From contig NZ_CP114871.1 in NCBI RefSeq assembly GCF_027474405.1, positions 62,001 through 126,000 on the forward strand: a stretch of 64,000 nt of DNA, read 5' to 3'. The position numbers and the translations under genes were made by a program. Below the pieces are notes generated by a model. That model ran no database searches. It was not told the origin of the DNA and saw only the letters and a list, made by a program, of their open reading frames with translations. This stretch comes from Caulobacter sp. NIBR2454. GTDB lineage: Bacteria > Pseudomonadota > Alphaproteobacteria > Caulobacterales > Caulobacteraceae. Shown here in pieces: positions 43,864 to 53,065 of this stretch. Each line of letters opens with the position of its first letter. The first letter of the stretch is position 1.

Positions 43864-43869
43864 TATACT
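43864..43869 (+). promoter_or_regulatory. Isolated -10-like hexamer
   Basis: TATACT lies in the 300-bp gap between the YkvA and symporter genes, 6 bp before an ATG at 43876. The best -35 candidate, TTGTCC, is 19 bp upstream. If used, it would give a leaderless transcript. Nothing else in 43766-43860 is recognisable apart from a duplicated GACTCTGGA. Confidence 0.3.
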
Positions 43870-43875
43870 GTTTGT

Positions 43876-44031
43876 ATGAAGGATCGAAAAACCCGCGCGC
43901 CATGGGCCGGCTTGGCTTCCTTCGCGGCCCAAAGTCCCTTCCTCCGCCCCGCCAGACCGTCGCCTGTCCCCACCCATCGGCGGCCAGTCGTTATGCTGGA
44001 GACAGTCGCCCCTTGCCGCCGAACGGCGTGA
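43876..44031 (+). CDS. Possible small leaderless open reading frame
   Basis: A 51-codon frame starting 6 bp after the TATACT hexamer, beginning MKDRKTRAPWAGLASF and ending CRRTA. It has no recognisable domain and is Pro/Arg-rich, which can arise from GC-rich noncoding DNA. Listed only because of its placement relative to the promoter-like hexamer. Confidence 0.18.
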   Translation: MKDRKTRAPWAGLASFAAQSPFLRPARPSPVPTHRRPVVMLETVAPCRRTA

Positions 44032-44054
44032 TGCTAGACCTTCGTCAAAATAGC

Positions 44055-44061
44055 GGGGGAA
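44055..44061 (+). promoter_or_regulatory. G-rich ribosome-binding site complementary to sRNA loops 1 and 3
   Basis: GGGGGAA ends 4 nt before the symporter ATG. It is the exact complement of the TTCCCCC present in loops at 19752-19758 and 19844-19850. Complementarity is seen; regulation is inferred. Confidence 0.4.
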
Positions 44062-44065
44062 ATGC

Positions 44066-45721
44066 ATGAGCACGGCGACGGACAGCGCCTCGGTCAAGGA
44101 AGGCGCATCCATGCGCACGGTGGTGGCGGCCTCGTCCGCCGGCACCGCCTTCGAGTGGTACGACTTCTTCATCTTCGGAGCCCTGACCCAGGTCATCTCC
44201 AAGACCTTCTTCGCGGGCCTGAACGACACGGCGGCCTTCATCGCCGCCCTCGCCCTGTTCGGCGCCGGCTTCGCCTTCCGCCCGCTGGGGGCGCTGATCT
44301 TCGGGCGCATCGGCGACCGGGCTGGGCGCAAGGGCGCCTTCCTGATCACCGTCTCGATGATGGGGGTGGCCACCTTCGCCATCGGCCTGCTGCCCACCTA
44401 CGGCCAGGTCGGGATCATCGCGCCGATCCTGCTGGTCCTGCTGCGCATCATCCAGGGCACGGCCCTGGGCGGTGAATATGGCGGCGCGGCGATCTACGTG
44501 GCCGAGCACGCGCCCGCCAACAAGCGCGGCTGGGCCACGGCCTGGATCCAGACCTCGGCGGCCTTCGGCCTGCTGGGAGCTCTGGGGGTCATCCTGGTCA
44601 CCCGCACCCTGCTGGGCGAGGAAGCCTTCACGGCCTGGGGCTGGCGCATCCCGTTCCTGGTCTCGTCGGGCCTTTTGGCCATCTCGATCTTCATGCGGCT
44701 GAAGCTGACTGAAAGCCCCAGCTTCCAGGCGCTCAAGGCCTCGGGCGGGGAATCCAAGGCTCCGTTCAAGGAAGCCTTCGGCGAGTGGAAGAACCTCAAG
44801 CTGGTCCTGCTGGCCTTCTTCGCCATGATGACCGCCCAGGGCGGCGTCTGGTACACGGCCTTCTTCTACAGCCAGATCTTCCTCGAGAAATTCCTCAAGG
44901 TCGCCCCGACCACGGTCAACGCCATGATCATGGTGGTGACCCTGGCCAGCGCTCCGCTCTACGTCTTCTTCGGCTGGCTGTCCGATCACGTCGGGCGCAA
45001 GTGGGTGATGCTGGGCGGCATGGTCCTGGCCACCGCCCTCTATTTCCCCGGCTTCCATCTGATCACCCAGTACGCCAACCCGGCCCTGGCGGAGGCGCAG
45101 CAACGCACCCCTGTCACCGTCATCGCCGACCCGGCCGCCTGCTCCCTGCAGTTCGACCCGGTGGGCAAGGCCGCCTTCGTCACCTCCTGCGACATCGCCA
45201 AGGGCGCCCTGGCCAATGGCGGCGTGTCCTACAGCAACGAGGCCGCCCCGGCCGGGACCGTCGCTTCGGTTCGCATCGGCCAGGCGGTGATCCCCTCGGT
45301 CGAGGGCGCCGGCCTGTCCGCCGCCGAACTGAAAGCCGCCAAGGCCACGGTCGAGAGCGACATCAAGGCCGCCCTGACCGCCGCCGGCTATCCCGCCGTC
45401 GCCGATCCGGCGCGTATCAATCTGGTGGCGGTCTTCGCCGTCCTGATGCTGTTCACCGTGGCGGCCACGGCGCTCTATGGCCCCATGGCGGCGGCGCTGG
45501 TGGAGCTGTTCCCGACGCGCGTGCGCTACACGGCCCTGTCGCTGCCCTATCACATCGGCACCGGCTGGATCGGCGGCTTCCTGCCCTTCACCGCCTTCGC
45601 CATCGTGGCGGCCACGGGCGATATCTATGCGGGGCTCTGGTACGGGGTGTTCTTCACGGCGCTCAGCGCGGTGACCACCCTGTTCTTCTTGCCGGAGACC
45701 AACGGCAAGCCGCTCGACTAG
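44066..45721 (+). CDS. MFS transporter, metabolite:H+ symporter (MHS) type
   Basis: A 551-residue inner-membrane symporter with about 12 membrane segments. The MHS signatures are SSAGTAFEWYDFFIFG at residues 28-43, FGRIGDRAGRKGAFLITVSMMG and GGEYGGAAIYVAEHAP. FPTRVRYTALSLPYHIGTGWIGGF is in the C-terminal half. An extra soluble loop of about 100 residues (about 335-440, with two cysteines) is inserted after the ninth segment. Likely substrates are organic acids or betaines. The start-proximal GGGGGAA at 44055-44061 matches loops 1 and 3 of the candidate small RNA. Its stop abuts modB. Confidence 0.92.
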   Translation: MSTATDSASVKEGASMRTVVAASSAGTAFEWYDFFIFGALTQVISKTFFAGLNDTAAFIAALALFGAGFAFRPLGALIFGRIGDRAGRKGAFLITVSMMGVATFAIGLLPTYGQVGIIAPILLVLLRIIQGTALGGEYGGAAIYVAEHAPANKRGWATAWIQTSAAFGLLGALGVILVTRTLLGEEAFTAWGWRIPFLVSSGLLAISIFMRLKLTESPSFQALKASGGESKAPFKEAFGEWKNLKLVLLAFFAMMTAQGGVWYTAFFYSQIFLEKFLKVAPTTVNAMIMVVTLASAPLYVFFGWLSDHVGRKWVMLGGMVLATALYFPGFHLITQYANPALAEAQQRTPVTVIADPAACSLQFDPVGKAAFVTSCDIAKGALANGGVSYSNEAAPAGTVASVRIGQAVIPSVEGAGLSAAELKAAKATVESDIKAALTAAGYPAVADPARINLVAVFAVLMLFTVAATALYGPMAAALVELFPTRVRYTALSLPYHIGTGWIGGFLPFTAFAIVAATGDIYAGLWYGVFFTALSAVTTLFFLPETNGKPLD

Positions 45722-46396
45722 CTAGCGGAACCGGCTGGCGGCGCGGCCCACCTGGTCCGCCGCCAGCACCGCCGCCACCGCCAGAACCGCCGAGGCGGCG
45801 CACAGGATCGCCGCCCGCGTCTCCCCGCCCGGGGTCTGAACCGCGGCATAGATCGCCGCCGGCAGGGTCAGGGTCTCGCCGGGGATCGCCGCCACGAAGG
45901 TGATGGTCGCGCCGAACTCGCCCAGCGCCCGGGCGAAGCCAAGCACCAGCCCCGCTCCTATCCCCGGGGCTGAAAGCGGCAGCAGAATGCGCACGAAGCG
46001 GGCGACGCGGCCGGCGCCCAGGGTGCGGGCCGCCTCCTCCACCTCGGCGTCGATAGCCTCGATCGACAGGCGGATGGGCCGCACCATCAGGGGAAAGGCC
46101 ATGATGCCGGCGGCCAGGGCGGCGCCCGTCCAGTCAAAGGCGAAGACGATCCCGACCTTCTCCAGCGCCGGCCCCAGCAGGCCGCGCCGCCCAAACAGCA
46201 CCAGCAGCACGAACCCTGTCGCCACCGGCGGGATCACCAGGGGCAGGTGCAGGGCGGCGTCCAGCAGGTTGCGGCCGGGAAATCGCCCCCGCGCCAGCGC
46301 CCAGGCCGCCAATATGGCCGGCGGCAGGCCGGCCACGGCCGCCACGGCCGCCACCTTCAGGGACAGGAAAAGGATCGCCAGATCGCCGGGCTCCAT
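45722..46396 (-). CDS. modB: Molybdate ABC transporter permease
   Basis: A 224-residue membrane subunit of a molybdate importer with five or six hydrophobic segments. The permease EAA-type loop is seen as DAEVEEAARTLGAGRVARFVRILLPLSAPGI, contacting the ATPase. The opening AILFLSLKVAAVAAVAGLPPAILAAWALARGRFPGRNLLDAALHLPLVIPPVATGF is the ModB pattern. No modA or modC is adjacent, which is unusual since the three are normally together. It lies beside a molybdenum-cofactor gene region, which supports the substrate call. It is 25 nt downstream of the siroheme synthase gene. Confidence 0.9.
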   Translation of the reverse strand: MEPGDLAILFLSLKVAAVAAVAGLPPAILAAWALARGRFPGRNLLDAALHLPLVIPPVATGFVLLVLFGRRGLLGPALEKVGIVFAFDWTGAALAAGIMAFPLMVRPIRLSIEAIDAEVEEAARTLGAGRVARFVRILLPLSAPGIGAGLVLGFARALGEFGATITFVAAIPGETLTLPAAIYAAVQTPGGETRAAILCAASAVLAVAAVLAADQVGRAASRFR

Positions 46397-46421
46397 GCGC
46401 CCGGACTATCAGGCCGCCTTC

Positions 46422-47315
46422 CTAGGCGCTAGGCGCGGCGAGCAGGACCTCGACCTCGACCTTGGCCTTGATCAGGGCGCGCAGGTCGTCCGGGTCCACC
46501 GGCCCGGTGATGACCCGCGCCACCTGAAGGCCCTGGTCGGCGTGGGCGATCAGGCCCTTGACGTCGATCTCGGCCGGATCGATCCGCTCGGCGTCGCGGC
46601 GGCTCAGGCTGAGGATCTGCGGATCGGCGTCCTCGTCGGCGATCAGGATGTCGGCCGCCGCCAAGGTGCGGGCGGCGCGCAGGGTCAGAAGGTCGGCAGG
46701 ACCCCGCCCGGCGATGTAGCGCACGCGGCCCTTGACCTTGCCGCCCTGGGCCAGGGCGTCCAGCAACTGGCGTCCCGCCTCGTCCATGTCGCCATCCATG
46801 GCGATCTGGGCGATGGGGCCGTTCAGGACCTCGCGCATGAAGAACCGGCGCTTGGCCTGATCGGGCAAGGCCTTGCGAACGGCGATCTGGTGCTTGTGCA
46901 GCAGGGCCGCGACCCGCCCCGCGCCTTCGGGCACCCTGGCCTCGATGTCGCTGCGCAGCAGAGACGACAGCAGGGGCGCGGCGCCGGCCGTGCCGACCGC
47001 GGCGACGACCTCGCCCCGATCGATGACGGCGGGGGTCTGAAAGTCCGACAGCTTGGGCTTGTCGACCACGTTGATCATGGCGCCCGCGGCCTTGGCGGCC
47101 TCGTGGGCGGTCTCGGCGAACAGGTTGTCGCCGGCGATGAACACCAGGGTCGCTTCAAGATAGGGCGTACGGGTGAAGGCCTCGGGCGCTTCGATGCGCA
47201 CGACCTGGGCGGGCGATCCGGCGAAAAGCCGGGCTTTCGCCTCGGCCGCCTCGCCTGTGCCGGCGATGACGATCTTGGCGCCTTTCAAGGGAAAATAGGC
47301 GGGAAAAGCTTCCAC
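46422..47315 (-). CDS. cysG: Siroheme synthase, CysG-like with truncated methyltransferase part
   Basis: A 297-residue protein. The N-terminal 200 residues are the precorrin-2 dehydrogenase/ferrochelatase module (FPLKGAKIVIAGTGEAAEAKARL, AGAMINVVDKPKLSDFQTPAVIDRGEVVAAVGTAGAAPLLSSLLRSDIE). The last 90 residues resemble only the beginning of the SUMT methyltransferase (VRYIAGRGPADLLTLRAARTLAAADILIAD and SLSRRDAERI). The rest of SUMT, including its catalytic core, is missing compared with the roughly 460 residues of full CysG. A separate SUMT elsewhere would be needed for full siroheme synthesis. Confidence 0.88.
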   Translation of the reverse strand: MEAFPAYFPLKGAKIVIAGTGEAAEAKARLFAGSPAQVVRIEAPEAFTRTPYLEATLVFIAGDNLFAETAHEAAKAAGAMINVVDKPKLSDFQTPAVIDRGEVVAAVGTAGAAPLLSSLLRSDIEARVPEGAGRVAALLHKHQIAVRKALPDQAKRRFFMREVLNGPIAQIAMDGDMDEAGRQLLDALAQGGKVKGRVRYIAGRGPADLLTLRAARTLAAADILIADEDADPQILSLSRRDAERIDPAEIDVKGLIAHADQGLQVARVITGPVDPDDLRALIKAKVEVEVLLAAPSA

Positions 47316-47454
47316 TCGGGCCTCTTACACACACGCTGAAACCATTGCGGCCCCTCACCGCATGGCGACGCTTAGCCGCACATCGTGAATTTTCCACTCG
47401 CGCCTGCAAACTTAACCGAGTCAACATGTGGTGATGCCAACCGGAGGACGTCCC

Positions 47455-47931
47455 ATGGCCATGACCCTGCAGGTGAACGGACGCGCCATCAGCGTCAAAG
47501 CCGATCCCCAGACGCCGCTGCTATGGGTCTTGCGCGATGAACTGGGCCTGACCGGCACGAAATTCGGCTGCGGCGTGGCCCAGTGCGGGGCCTGCACCGT
47601 GCACGTGGACGGCCAGCCCATGCGATCCTGCCAGACGCCGATCGAACTGGTGGCGGGCGGCCAGATCACCACCATCGAAGGCCTGGGCGGGACGCACCCG
47701 CTGCAGCAGGCCTGGGTCAAGCATGACGTGCCCCAGTGCGGCTACTGCCAGTCGGGCCAGATCATGAGCGCCGCGGCCCTGCTGGCCCAGGCGCCCCAGC
47801 CCACCGACGACGACATCGACGCGGTGATGAGCGGCAACATCTGTCGCTGCGGCGCCTATCAGCGCATCCGCACCGCCATCAAGGACGCCGCCGGAGCCGC
47901 TAGCGCCCCGACGCCGCCGGCCAAGGCCTGA
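47455..47931 (+). CDS. iorA: 2Fe-2S subunit of a molybdenum hydroxylase
   Basis: A 158-residue electron-transfer subunit of the isoquinoline 1-oxidoreductase/aldehyde oxidase type. Two [2Fe-2S] clusters are predicted: a plant-type one ([23 protein letters not shown]) and the four-helix one ([11 protein letters not shown] and NICRCGAY). It starts at 47455 with GGAGG upstream and lies 11 nt before the molybdopterin subunit gene. It should shuttle electrons from the Mo site to an acceptor. No cytochrome c gene follows, although related periplasmic enzymes often have one. Confidence 0.94.
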   Translation: MAMTLQVNGRAISVKADPQTPLLWVLRDELGLTGTKFGCGVAQCGACTVHVDGQPMRSCQTPIELVAGGQITTIEGLGGTHPLQQAWVKHDVPQCGYCQSGQIMSAAALLAQAPQPTDDDIDAVMSGNICRCGAYQRIRTAIKDAAGAASAPTPPAKA

Positions 47932-47942
47932 GGGAGCGCGCC

Positions 47943-50129
47943 ATGAACAAGATTATCGACGCCAAGGCGCTCAAGGGCTCCACCCGCCGCGAGGTGGTGA
48001 TCGGCGCGGCCCTGGTGGGCGGCGCCCTGACGGTGGGGGGCTGCTCCCCCGCCGACATCCTGTCGGTCGGGACCAATAATGACTTCGGGGCCTTCGGGCC
48101 GTTCCTGAAAATCGCGCCCGACGGCGTGGTCACGGTGATCTCCAAGCACATCGAATTTGGCCAGGGCAACCACGCGGGTCTGGCCGCCATCGTGTCCGAA
48201 GAACTGGACGCCGACTGGTCGAAGGTGCGGGTCGAGCAGGCCGCGGCCAACACCAAGGTCTATATGAACACGGGCATGGGGGCGCAGGGCACCGGGGGTT
48301 CCTCGGCCATCTCCAACAGCTGGGAACAGCTTCGCAAGGTCGGCGCCAGCGCCCGGGCCATGTTCGTCCAGGCGGCGGCGGCCAAATGGTCGGTCCCGGC
48401 CGCCGAAATCTCGATCAAGGACAGCGTCGTCAGCCACGCGGGCTCCGGCCGCTCGGCGGCGTTCGGTGAACTGGTCGCCGACGCCGCCAAGATCGCTCCG
48501 CCCGAGACCCCGGTCCTGAAAGACCCCAAGGCCTTCACCCTGATCGGCTCAGACCGGGTTCGCCGCAAGGACGCCGTGCTCAAGAGCACCGGCCAGGCGC
48601 GCTTCACCCAGGATGTCCGCCTGCCGGAGATGCTGACGGCGGTGGTGGCCCATCCGCCGCGCTTCGGCGCCATCCCCCAGAACTTCGACGCCGCCAAGGC
48701 CAAGGCCGTGCCCGGGGTGATCGACGTATTCTCGGTCAAGTCCGGCGTGGCGGTGGTGGCCGACAGCACCTGGGCCGCCCTGCAGGGCCGCGCGGCGCTG
48801 AGCGTCACCTGGGACGAGGGCAAGGCCGAGAAGCGCGGCTCCGACGCCCTGGCCCAGACCTTCCGCGACATCGCCGCCGGCAAGGGTGACGAGATCGAAT
48901 GGCAGGGGTTCGACAGCAAGGGGGCGGTGGGCGATCTGTCGGGGCCGGACGTGCTGACCGCGGCCTATGACTTCCCTTATCTCGCCCACGCGACCATGGA
49001 GCCCATGAATTGCGTGGCTCAGGTCAAGGGCCGCAAGGTCAAGCTGACCTTCGGCTCCCAGTTCCCGACCCTGGATCAGCTCAACGCCGCCAAGATCGTG
49101 GGCTGCCTGCCGGGTTCGGTGGAGATCGAGACGCTTTACGCTGGCGGCTCCTTTGGCCGGCGCTGCAATTTCCAGTCTGACTACGTGGCCGAGTGCGTCC
49201 GCATAGCCAAGAAAACCAACGGCCGGCCGGTCAAGCTGGTTTGGACGCGCGAGGACGACCAGCGGGCGGGCTATTTCCGCCCGCTGACCCACCACGCCGT
49301 CGCCGTGCGCCTGGACAAGGATGGCTATCCCGCCGCCTGGCGCCATCGCATCGTCACCCAATCGATCATGAAGGGCTCGCCCATGGGCGGCGGCAAGGGC
49401 CCGGAAGCGCCCGCCGTGGAAGGCGCCATGGGCTCGCCCTATCTGAAGGCCACGCCCGCCGTGGACGCCCAGGTCGCTCTGCCGGAGGTCGGCGTGCCGG
49501 TGCTGTGGTGGCGTTCGGTGGGCGCGACCCACACCGCCTACGCCATGGAGCACACCATCGACCAGTTGGCCCGCAAGGCCGGCAAGGACCCCGCCGACTA
49601 TCGCCGGACCCTTTACCAGAAGGCCGGCTCAGGCCGCCATCTTGCGGTGCTCGACCTGCTGGTGGAGCGTTCCGGCTGGAGGACGCCCGCGCCCGAGGGC
49701 TGGGTGCGGGGCCTGGCCGTCCATGAAAGCTTCGGCTCGGTGGTCGGCCAGGTGGCCGAGGTGAAGCTGGAAGACGGTCAACCGCCCAAGGTCGGACGGG
49801 TCACCACGGTGGTTGATTGCGGGACCGCGATCTCGCCCGACCAGATCGCCGCCCAGATGGAGGGCGGGACCTGCTACGGCCTGTCGGCGGCGCTTTACGG
49901 CCAGATCACCCTGATCGACGGCGTGGTGCAGGAGAGCAATTTCGACACCTATCGCGTCCTGCGCATGAACGAGGCGCCGACGGTCGAGACGCACATCCTG
50001 CCTTCGACCGCCGCTCCGTCCGGCGTCGGCGAGCCGGGCACGCCGGTGATCGGGCCGGCGGTGGCCAATGCCATCTTGGCCGCCACCGGCAAGGCGACCT
50101 TCAGTCAACCGTTCGTAAGGGCGGTCTAG
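47943..50129 (+). CDS. iorB: Molybdopterin-binding subunit, IorB-type dehydrogenase
   Basis: A 728-residue catalytic subunit of the xanthine dehydrogenase family. The N-terminus has a Tat-like [22 protein letters not shown], so export of the folded subunit is likely, and the Cys could even be lipidated. The body carries [37 protein letters not shown] with Q and G contacts to the cofactor, [53 protein letters not shown] and [18 protein letters not shown], with the final catalytic Glu. The substrate is unknown (aldehyde or N-heterocycle). Its stop overlaps the convergent mocA-like gene by 4 bp. Confidence 0.93.
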   Translation: MNKIIDAKALKGSTRREVVIGAALVGGALTVGGCSPADILSVGTNNDFGAFGPFLKIAPDGVVTVISKHIEFGQGNHAGLAAIVSEELDADWSKVRVEQAAANTKVYMNTGMGAQGTGGSSAISNSWEQLRKVGASARAMFVQAAAAKWSVPAAEISIKDSVVSHAGSGRSAAFGELVADAAKIAPPETPVLKDPKAFTLIGSDRVRRKDAVLKSTGQARFTQDVRLPEMLTAVVAHPPRFGAIPQNFDAAKAKAVPGVIDVFSVKSGVAVVADSTWAALQGRAALSVTWDEGKAEKRGSDALAQTFRDIAAGKGDEIEWQGFDSKGAVGDLSGPDVLTAAYDFPYLAHATMEPMNCVAQVKGRKVKLTFGSQFPTLDQLNAAKIVGCLPGSVEIETLYAGGSFGRRCNFQSDYVAECVRIAKKTNGRPVKLVWTREDDQRAGYFRPLTHHAVAVRLDKDGYPAAWRHRIVTQSIMKGSPMGGGKGPEAPAVEGAMGSPYLKATPAVDAQVALPEVGVPVLWWRSVGATHTAYAMEHTIDQLARKAGKDPADYRRTLYQKAGSGRHLAVLDLLVERSGWRTPAPEGWVRGLAVHESFGSVVGQVAEVKLEDGQPPKVGRVTTVVDCGTAISPDQIAAQMEGGTCYGLSAALYGQITLIDGVVQESNFDTYRVLRMNEAPTVETHILPSTAAPSGVGEPGTPVIGPAVANAILAATGKATFSQPFVRAV

Positions 50130-50716
50130 GTCGGCGGAAGGTCCACGTCGAACAGCACGCCCTGGTCCTTCGTCGGGATCAGGGCGAGCCGATCGCCCAG
50201 CGCGTCGAGCACCGCTCGCGCGCCCTGGTCGCCGGTCAGGTCGCGGAGCTGGGCGAACAGCGCCCGCGACAGCAGGGCCGGGTGGCCACGCCGGCCATCG
50301 CACACCGGCGCCGCGGCGACCGCGCCCTTGTCCAGCGCTTCGGCCAGGGGCTCGAGAACATCGTGGGGAATGCGCGGCATGTCGCCGAGAAAGATGAAGG
50401 CCGCCCGGCAATCGTCGCCCAGCGCTCCAAGCCCGGCGCGCAGCGAGGCCGACAGGCCCTCGGCGTGGTCGGCGGCATAGACCAGGCGCAGGCGTCGCGA
50501 TTCGCCCCAGCGCCGGGCGAAGGCCAGGGCGGCGTCCTCGACCCTGTCGTCCGCGCCAAGCACCACGGTGACCCCTTGGGCCGGGGCGGCGAAGGCGGCC
50601 CCCAGGGCGCCCTCGATCAGCAGGCGGCCCTCGAAGTCCGAAACCAGCTTGCCGCCGCCGAACCGGCTGCCCAGCCCGGCCGCCAGAACAATCGCTTCAA
50701 GACCCCTGCGCATCAT
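50126..50716 (-). CDS. MocA-like molybdenum cofactor nucleotidyltransferase
   Basis: A 196-residue GT-A-fold nucleotidyltransferase of the MobA/MocA type. The opening [31 protein letters not shown] is the NTP-binding loop. [16 protein letters not shown] holds the metal Asp, and [17 protein letters not shown] is the pterin-binding region. MocA enzymes make the molybdopterin cytosine dinucleotide used by IorB-type enzymes, which fits its position beside iorAB. A MobA (guanine) activity cannot be excluded. It is divergent from moaA. Confidence 0.85.
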   Translation of the reverse strand: MMRRGLEAIVLAAGLGSRFGGGKLVSDFEGRLLIEGALGAAFAAPAQGVTVVLGADDRVEDAALAFARRWGESRRLRLVYAADHAEGLSASLRAGLGALGDDCRAAFIFLGDMPRIPHDVLEPLAEALDKGAVAAAPVCDGRRGHPALLSRALFAQLRDLTGDQGARAVLDALGDRLALIPTKDQGVLFDVDLPPT

Positions 50717-50748
50717 CGCGCCCCTGTTTCCAAAGCCACAGACCGCCT

Positions 50749-51810
50749 ATGTTGCCCGGCTCAGCCATGACGCCGTTCGACGCCACCCCTTCGCCGCTCC
50801 ACCCGACAGGCCCCGCTCCGGGCCTGGTGGACGGATTCGGCCGCACGGTGACCTATCTTCGGGTCTCGGTGACCGACCGCTGCGACCTGCGCTGCGTCTA
50901 TTGCATGGCCGAGCATATGACGTTCCTGCCCAAGACCGAAGTTCTCAGTCTGGACGAACTGGACCGCCTGGCTTCGGCTTTCGTCGCCCTGGGGGTGCGC
51001 AAGCTGCGCCTCACTGGCGGCGAGCCCCTGGTGCGCAAGGGTTTCATGGATCTGGTCGCCGGGCTGTCGCGGCATTTGAAGAGTGGTGCGCTGGACGAGA
51101 TCACCCTGACCACCAACGGCGCCCAGCTGGCCCGGCATGCGCAGGGGCTGGCCGATCATGGCGTTCAGCGGATTAATGTGTCGCTCGACACCCTCAAGCC
51201 TGAGCTTTTCCGCCGGCTGACCCGCGGCGGCGACTTGGTGCAGGTGATGGCGGGCATCGAGACCGCCAAGGCGGCCGGCTTGAAGATCAAGATCAACGCC
51301 GTGGCCTTAGCCGACGACAATGCGGACGAGCTGCCGGACCTGATCGCCTGGGCGCATGGCGAGGGGTTCGACATGACCCTGATCGAGACCATGCCCCTGG
51401 GCGAGGTCGAGGGCGATCGAACCGACCAGTTTCTCTCGCTCACCAAGGTGCGGCAGGAGCTTTCGGCCTTCTGGACCCTGGAGGACCTGCCCCTGAACAC
51501 CGGCGGGCCGGCGCGTTACGTCAGGGTGGCCGAGACGGGCGGGCGGCTGGGGTTCATCACCCCTATGACCCACAATTTCTGTGAGGCCTGCAATCGCGTG
51601 CGCCTGACTTGCACCGGGGTGCTGCACACCTGCCTGGGCCGCGATGACGCCGCCGATCTGCGAGCTCTGGTCCGGGGCGGAGCCAGTGACGTTGAACTGC
51701 AATCGGCGATCCGGGCGGCGGTGACGGGCAAGCCGCAAGGTCACGACTTTCATATCGATCGCGGCTCGGCCCCCGCCGTCGCGCGCCACATGTCGACCAC
51801 GGGCGGCTGA
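50749..51810 (+). CDS. moaA: GTP 3',8-cyclase MoaA
   Basis: A 353-residue radical-SAM enzyme that starts molybdopterin synthesis from GTP. The N-terminal [4Fe-4S] motif is CDLRCVYC (CxxxCxxC) followed by the SAM-binding [10 protein letters not shown]. The C-terminal cluster cysteines are [22 protein letters not shown]. The protein ends in the functional -GG (MSTTGG), thought to be needed for turnover. An in-frame ATG at 50767 is an alternative start. The TGA overlaps the moaD ATG (TGATG), the first link of a tightly coupled moaADEBC operon. Confidence 0.96.
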   Translation: MLPGSAMTPFDATPSPLHPTGPAPGLVDGFGRTVTYLRVSVTDRCDLRCVYCMAEHMTFLPKTEVLSLDELDRLASAFVALGVRKLRLTGGEPLVRKGFMDLVAGLSRHLKSGALDEITLTTNGAQLARHAQGLADHGVQRINVSLDTLKPELFRRLTRGGDLVQVMAGIETAKAAGLKIKINAVALADDNADELPDLIAWAHGEGFDMTLIETMPLGEVEGDRTDQFLSLTKVRQELSAFWTLEDLPLNTGGPARYVRVAETGGRLGFITPMTHNFCEACNRVRLTCTGVLHTCLGRDDAADLRALVRGGASDVELQSAIRAAVTGKPQGHDFHIDRGSAPAVARHMSTTGG

Positions 51811-52052
51811 TGCGGGTTCTGTTGTTCGGACGTCTTGGCGATGTGGCCGGCTGGCGTGAGCGGGTTTTCGAAACCGTGCCCGCCGATCTGTCCACCCTTC
51901 GCGCCGACCTGGCGTCTCAGGACCCGGCGCTGGGCGAGGCCCTGGCCGGCCTGGGCGTGCAGACGGCTGTCGATCAGGTCCTGGTCCGGGGCGAAGCCTC
52001 GCTGAGCGGCGTCGCCGAGGTCGCCTTCCTGCCTCCGATGAGCGGCGGATGA
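51810..52052 (+). CDS. moaD: Molybdopterin synthase small subunit MoaD
   Basis: An 80-residue ubiquitin-like sulfur carrier. It has the beta-grasp opening [15 protein letters not shown] and the invariant C-terminal Gly-Gly (FLPPMSGG), which becomes thiocarboxylated to deliver sulfur to precursor Z. It starts within the moaA stop and its own stop overlaps moaE (ATGA), so all three are coupled. Thiocarboxylation would need an MoeB-type activator, not encoded in this window. Confidence 0.94.
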   Translation: MRVLLFGRLGDVAGWRERVFETVPADLSTLRADLASQDPALGEALAGLGVQTAVDQVLVRGEASLSGVAEVAFLPPMSGG

Positions 52053-52492
52053 TCCTGCTCCAGGCCGAGCCCCTTGATGTCGGCGCCCTGACCGCGAGCT
52101 TCTGCGCCGAGCGCAGCGAGACGGGCGCTGTGGCCACCTTCATCGGCCTGGCCCGGGCCGAGGGTGGAGCGACTCGCGTGCTGGAGCTGGAAGCCTATGC
52201 CGGCTTCACCGAAAAGCAGATCGGCCGGATGGTCGAGGAGGCGCGGGAGCGCTTTGGCCTGCACGACGTCAGCGTCGTCCACCGCATCGGCCCGGTCGCC
52301 CCCGGCGAGGCGGTGGTGTTCGTGGCCACGGCGGCGGCCCATCGCCGTGAGGCGTTGCAGGCCTGCGACCATCTGATGGACTATCTGAAGAGCCGCGCCC
52401 CCTTCTGGAAGAAGGAGCACGGCCCCGACGGCGCCCGCTGGATCGAGCCGACCGGCAAGGATCTGGCTGACGCCAAGCGCTGGGACCCTTAG
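52049..52492 (+). CDS. moaE: Molybdopterin synthase large subunit MoaE
   Basis: A 147-residue catalytic subunit that pairs with MoaD to convert cyclic pyranopterin into molybdopterin. Seen are TGAVATFIGLAR, LELEAYAGFTEKQI, VVHRIGPVAPGEAVVFVATAAAHRREALQACDHLMDYLKSRAPFWKKE, which contains the conserved catalytic Lys pair and Arg. Full length for the family. It overlaps moaD by 4 bp and lies 9 nt ahead of moaB. Confidence 0.96.
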   Translation: MILLQAEPLDVGALTASFCAERSETGAVATFIGLARAEGGATRVLELEAYAGFTEKQIGRMVEEARERFGLHDVSVVHRIGPVAPGEAVVFVATAAAHRREALQACDHLMDYLKSRAPFWKKEHGPDGARWIEPTGKDLADAKRWDP

Positions 52493-52501
52493 GACGAGAT
52501 C

Positions 52502-53065
52502 ATGAGCACTCTTAATCCCTCCTCGCTTGTTCCGGGCGGCCGGATCGTCGATGACCTGCCTTTCATTCCCGTCCGCGTGGCCGTGCTGACGGTTTCCGAC
52601 ACTCGCGACGAGGAGAGCGACACCTCCGGCGCCGTGCTGGCCGCGCGAATTCAGGAGGCGGGCCACGTCCTGGCCGGAAAGACGCTGGTGCCCGACGACG
52701 TCACCGCTATCCGCGCGGTGGTGCGGGGCTGGATCGCCTCCGGTGACGTGGACGCCATCATCACAACGGGCGGCACGGGGATCACCGGTCGCGACGTGAC
52801 GCCCGAGGCGCTGCAGCCGCTGTTCGACAAGACCATCGACGGCTTCTCCACCGTCTTCCACCTGGTCAGCTACCAGTCGGTAGGCCTGTCGACCCTGCAG
52901 TCGCGGGCGACGGCGGGGATCATCGACGGGGTTTTCGTCTTTTGCCTGCCGGGCTCCAACGGGGCGGTGAAGGACGGTTGGGACAAGGTGATCCGCGCCC
53001 AGCTCGATAGCCGTCACAAGCCCTGCAACATGGTCGAGCTGATGCCGCGGCTGTTGGAGAAATGA
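52502..53065 (+). CDS. moaB: Molybdenum cofactor protein MoaB/Mog
   Basis: A 187-residue protein of the MogA/MoaB fold, associated with adenylation of molybdopterin before metal insertion. Signatures are [39 protein letters not shown], and [25 protein letters not shown]. The first 15 residues are a variable extension. MoaB versus MogA cannot be fully separated by eye; the length and [12 protein letters not shown] fit MoaB. Its stop overlaps the moaC start by 4 bp. Confidence 0.92.
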   Translation: MSTLNPSSLVPGGRIVDDLPFIPVRVAVLTVSDTRDEESDTSGAVLAARIQEAGHVLAGKTLVPDDVTAIRAVVRGWIASGDVDAIITTGGTGITGRDVTPEALQPLFDKTIDGFSTVFHLVSYQSVGLSTLQSRATAGIIDGVFVFCLPGSNGAVKDGWDKVIRAQLDSRHKPCNMVELMPRLLEK

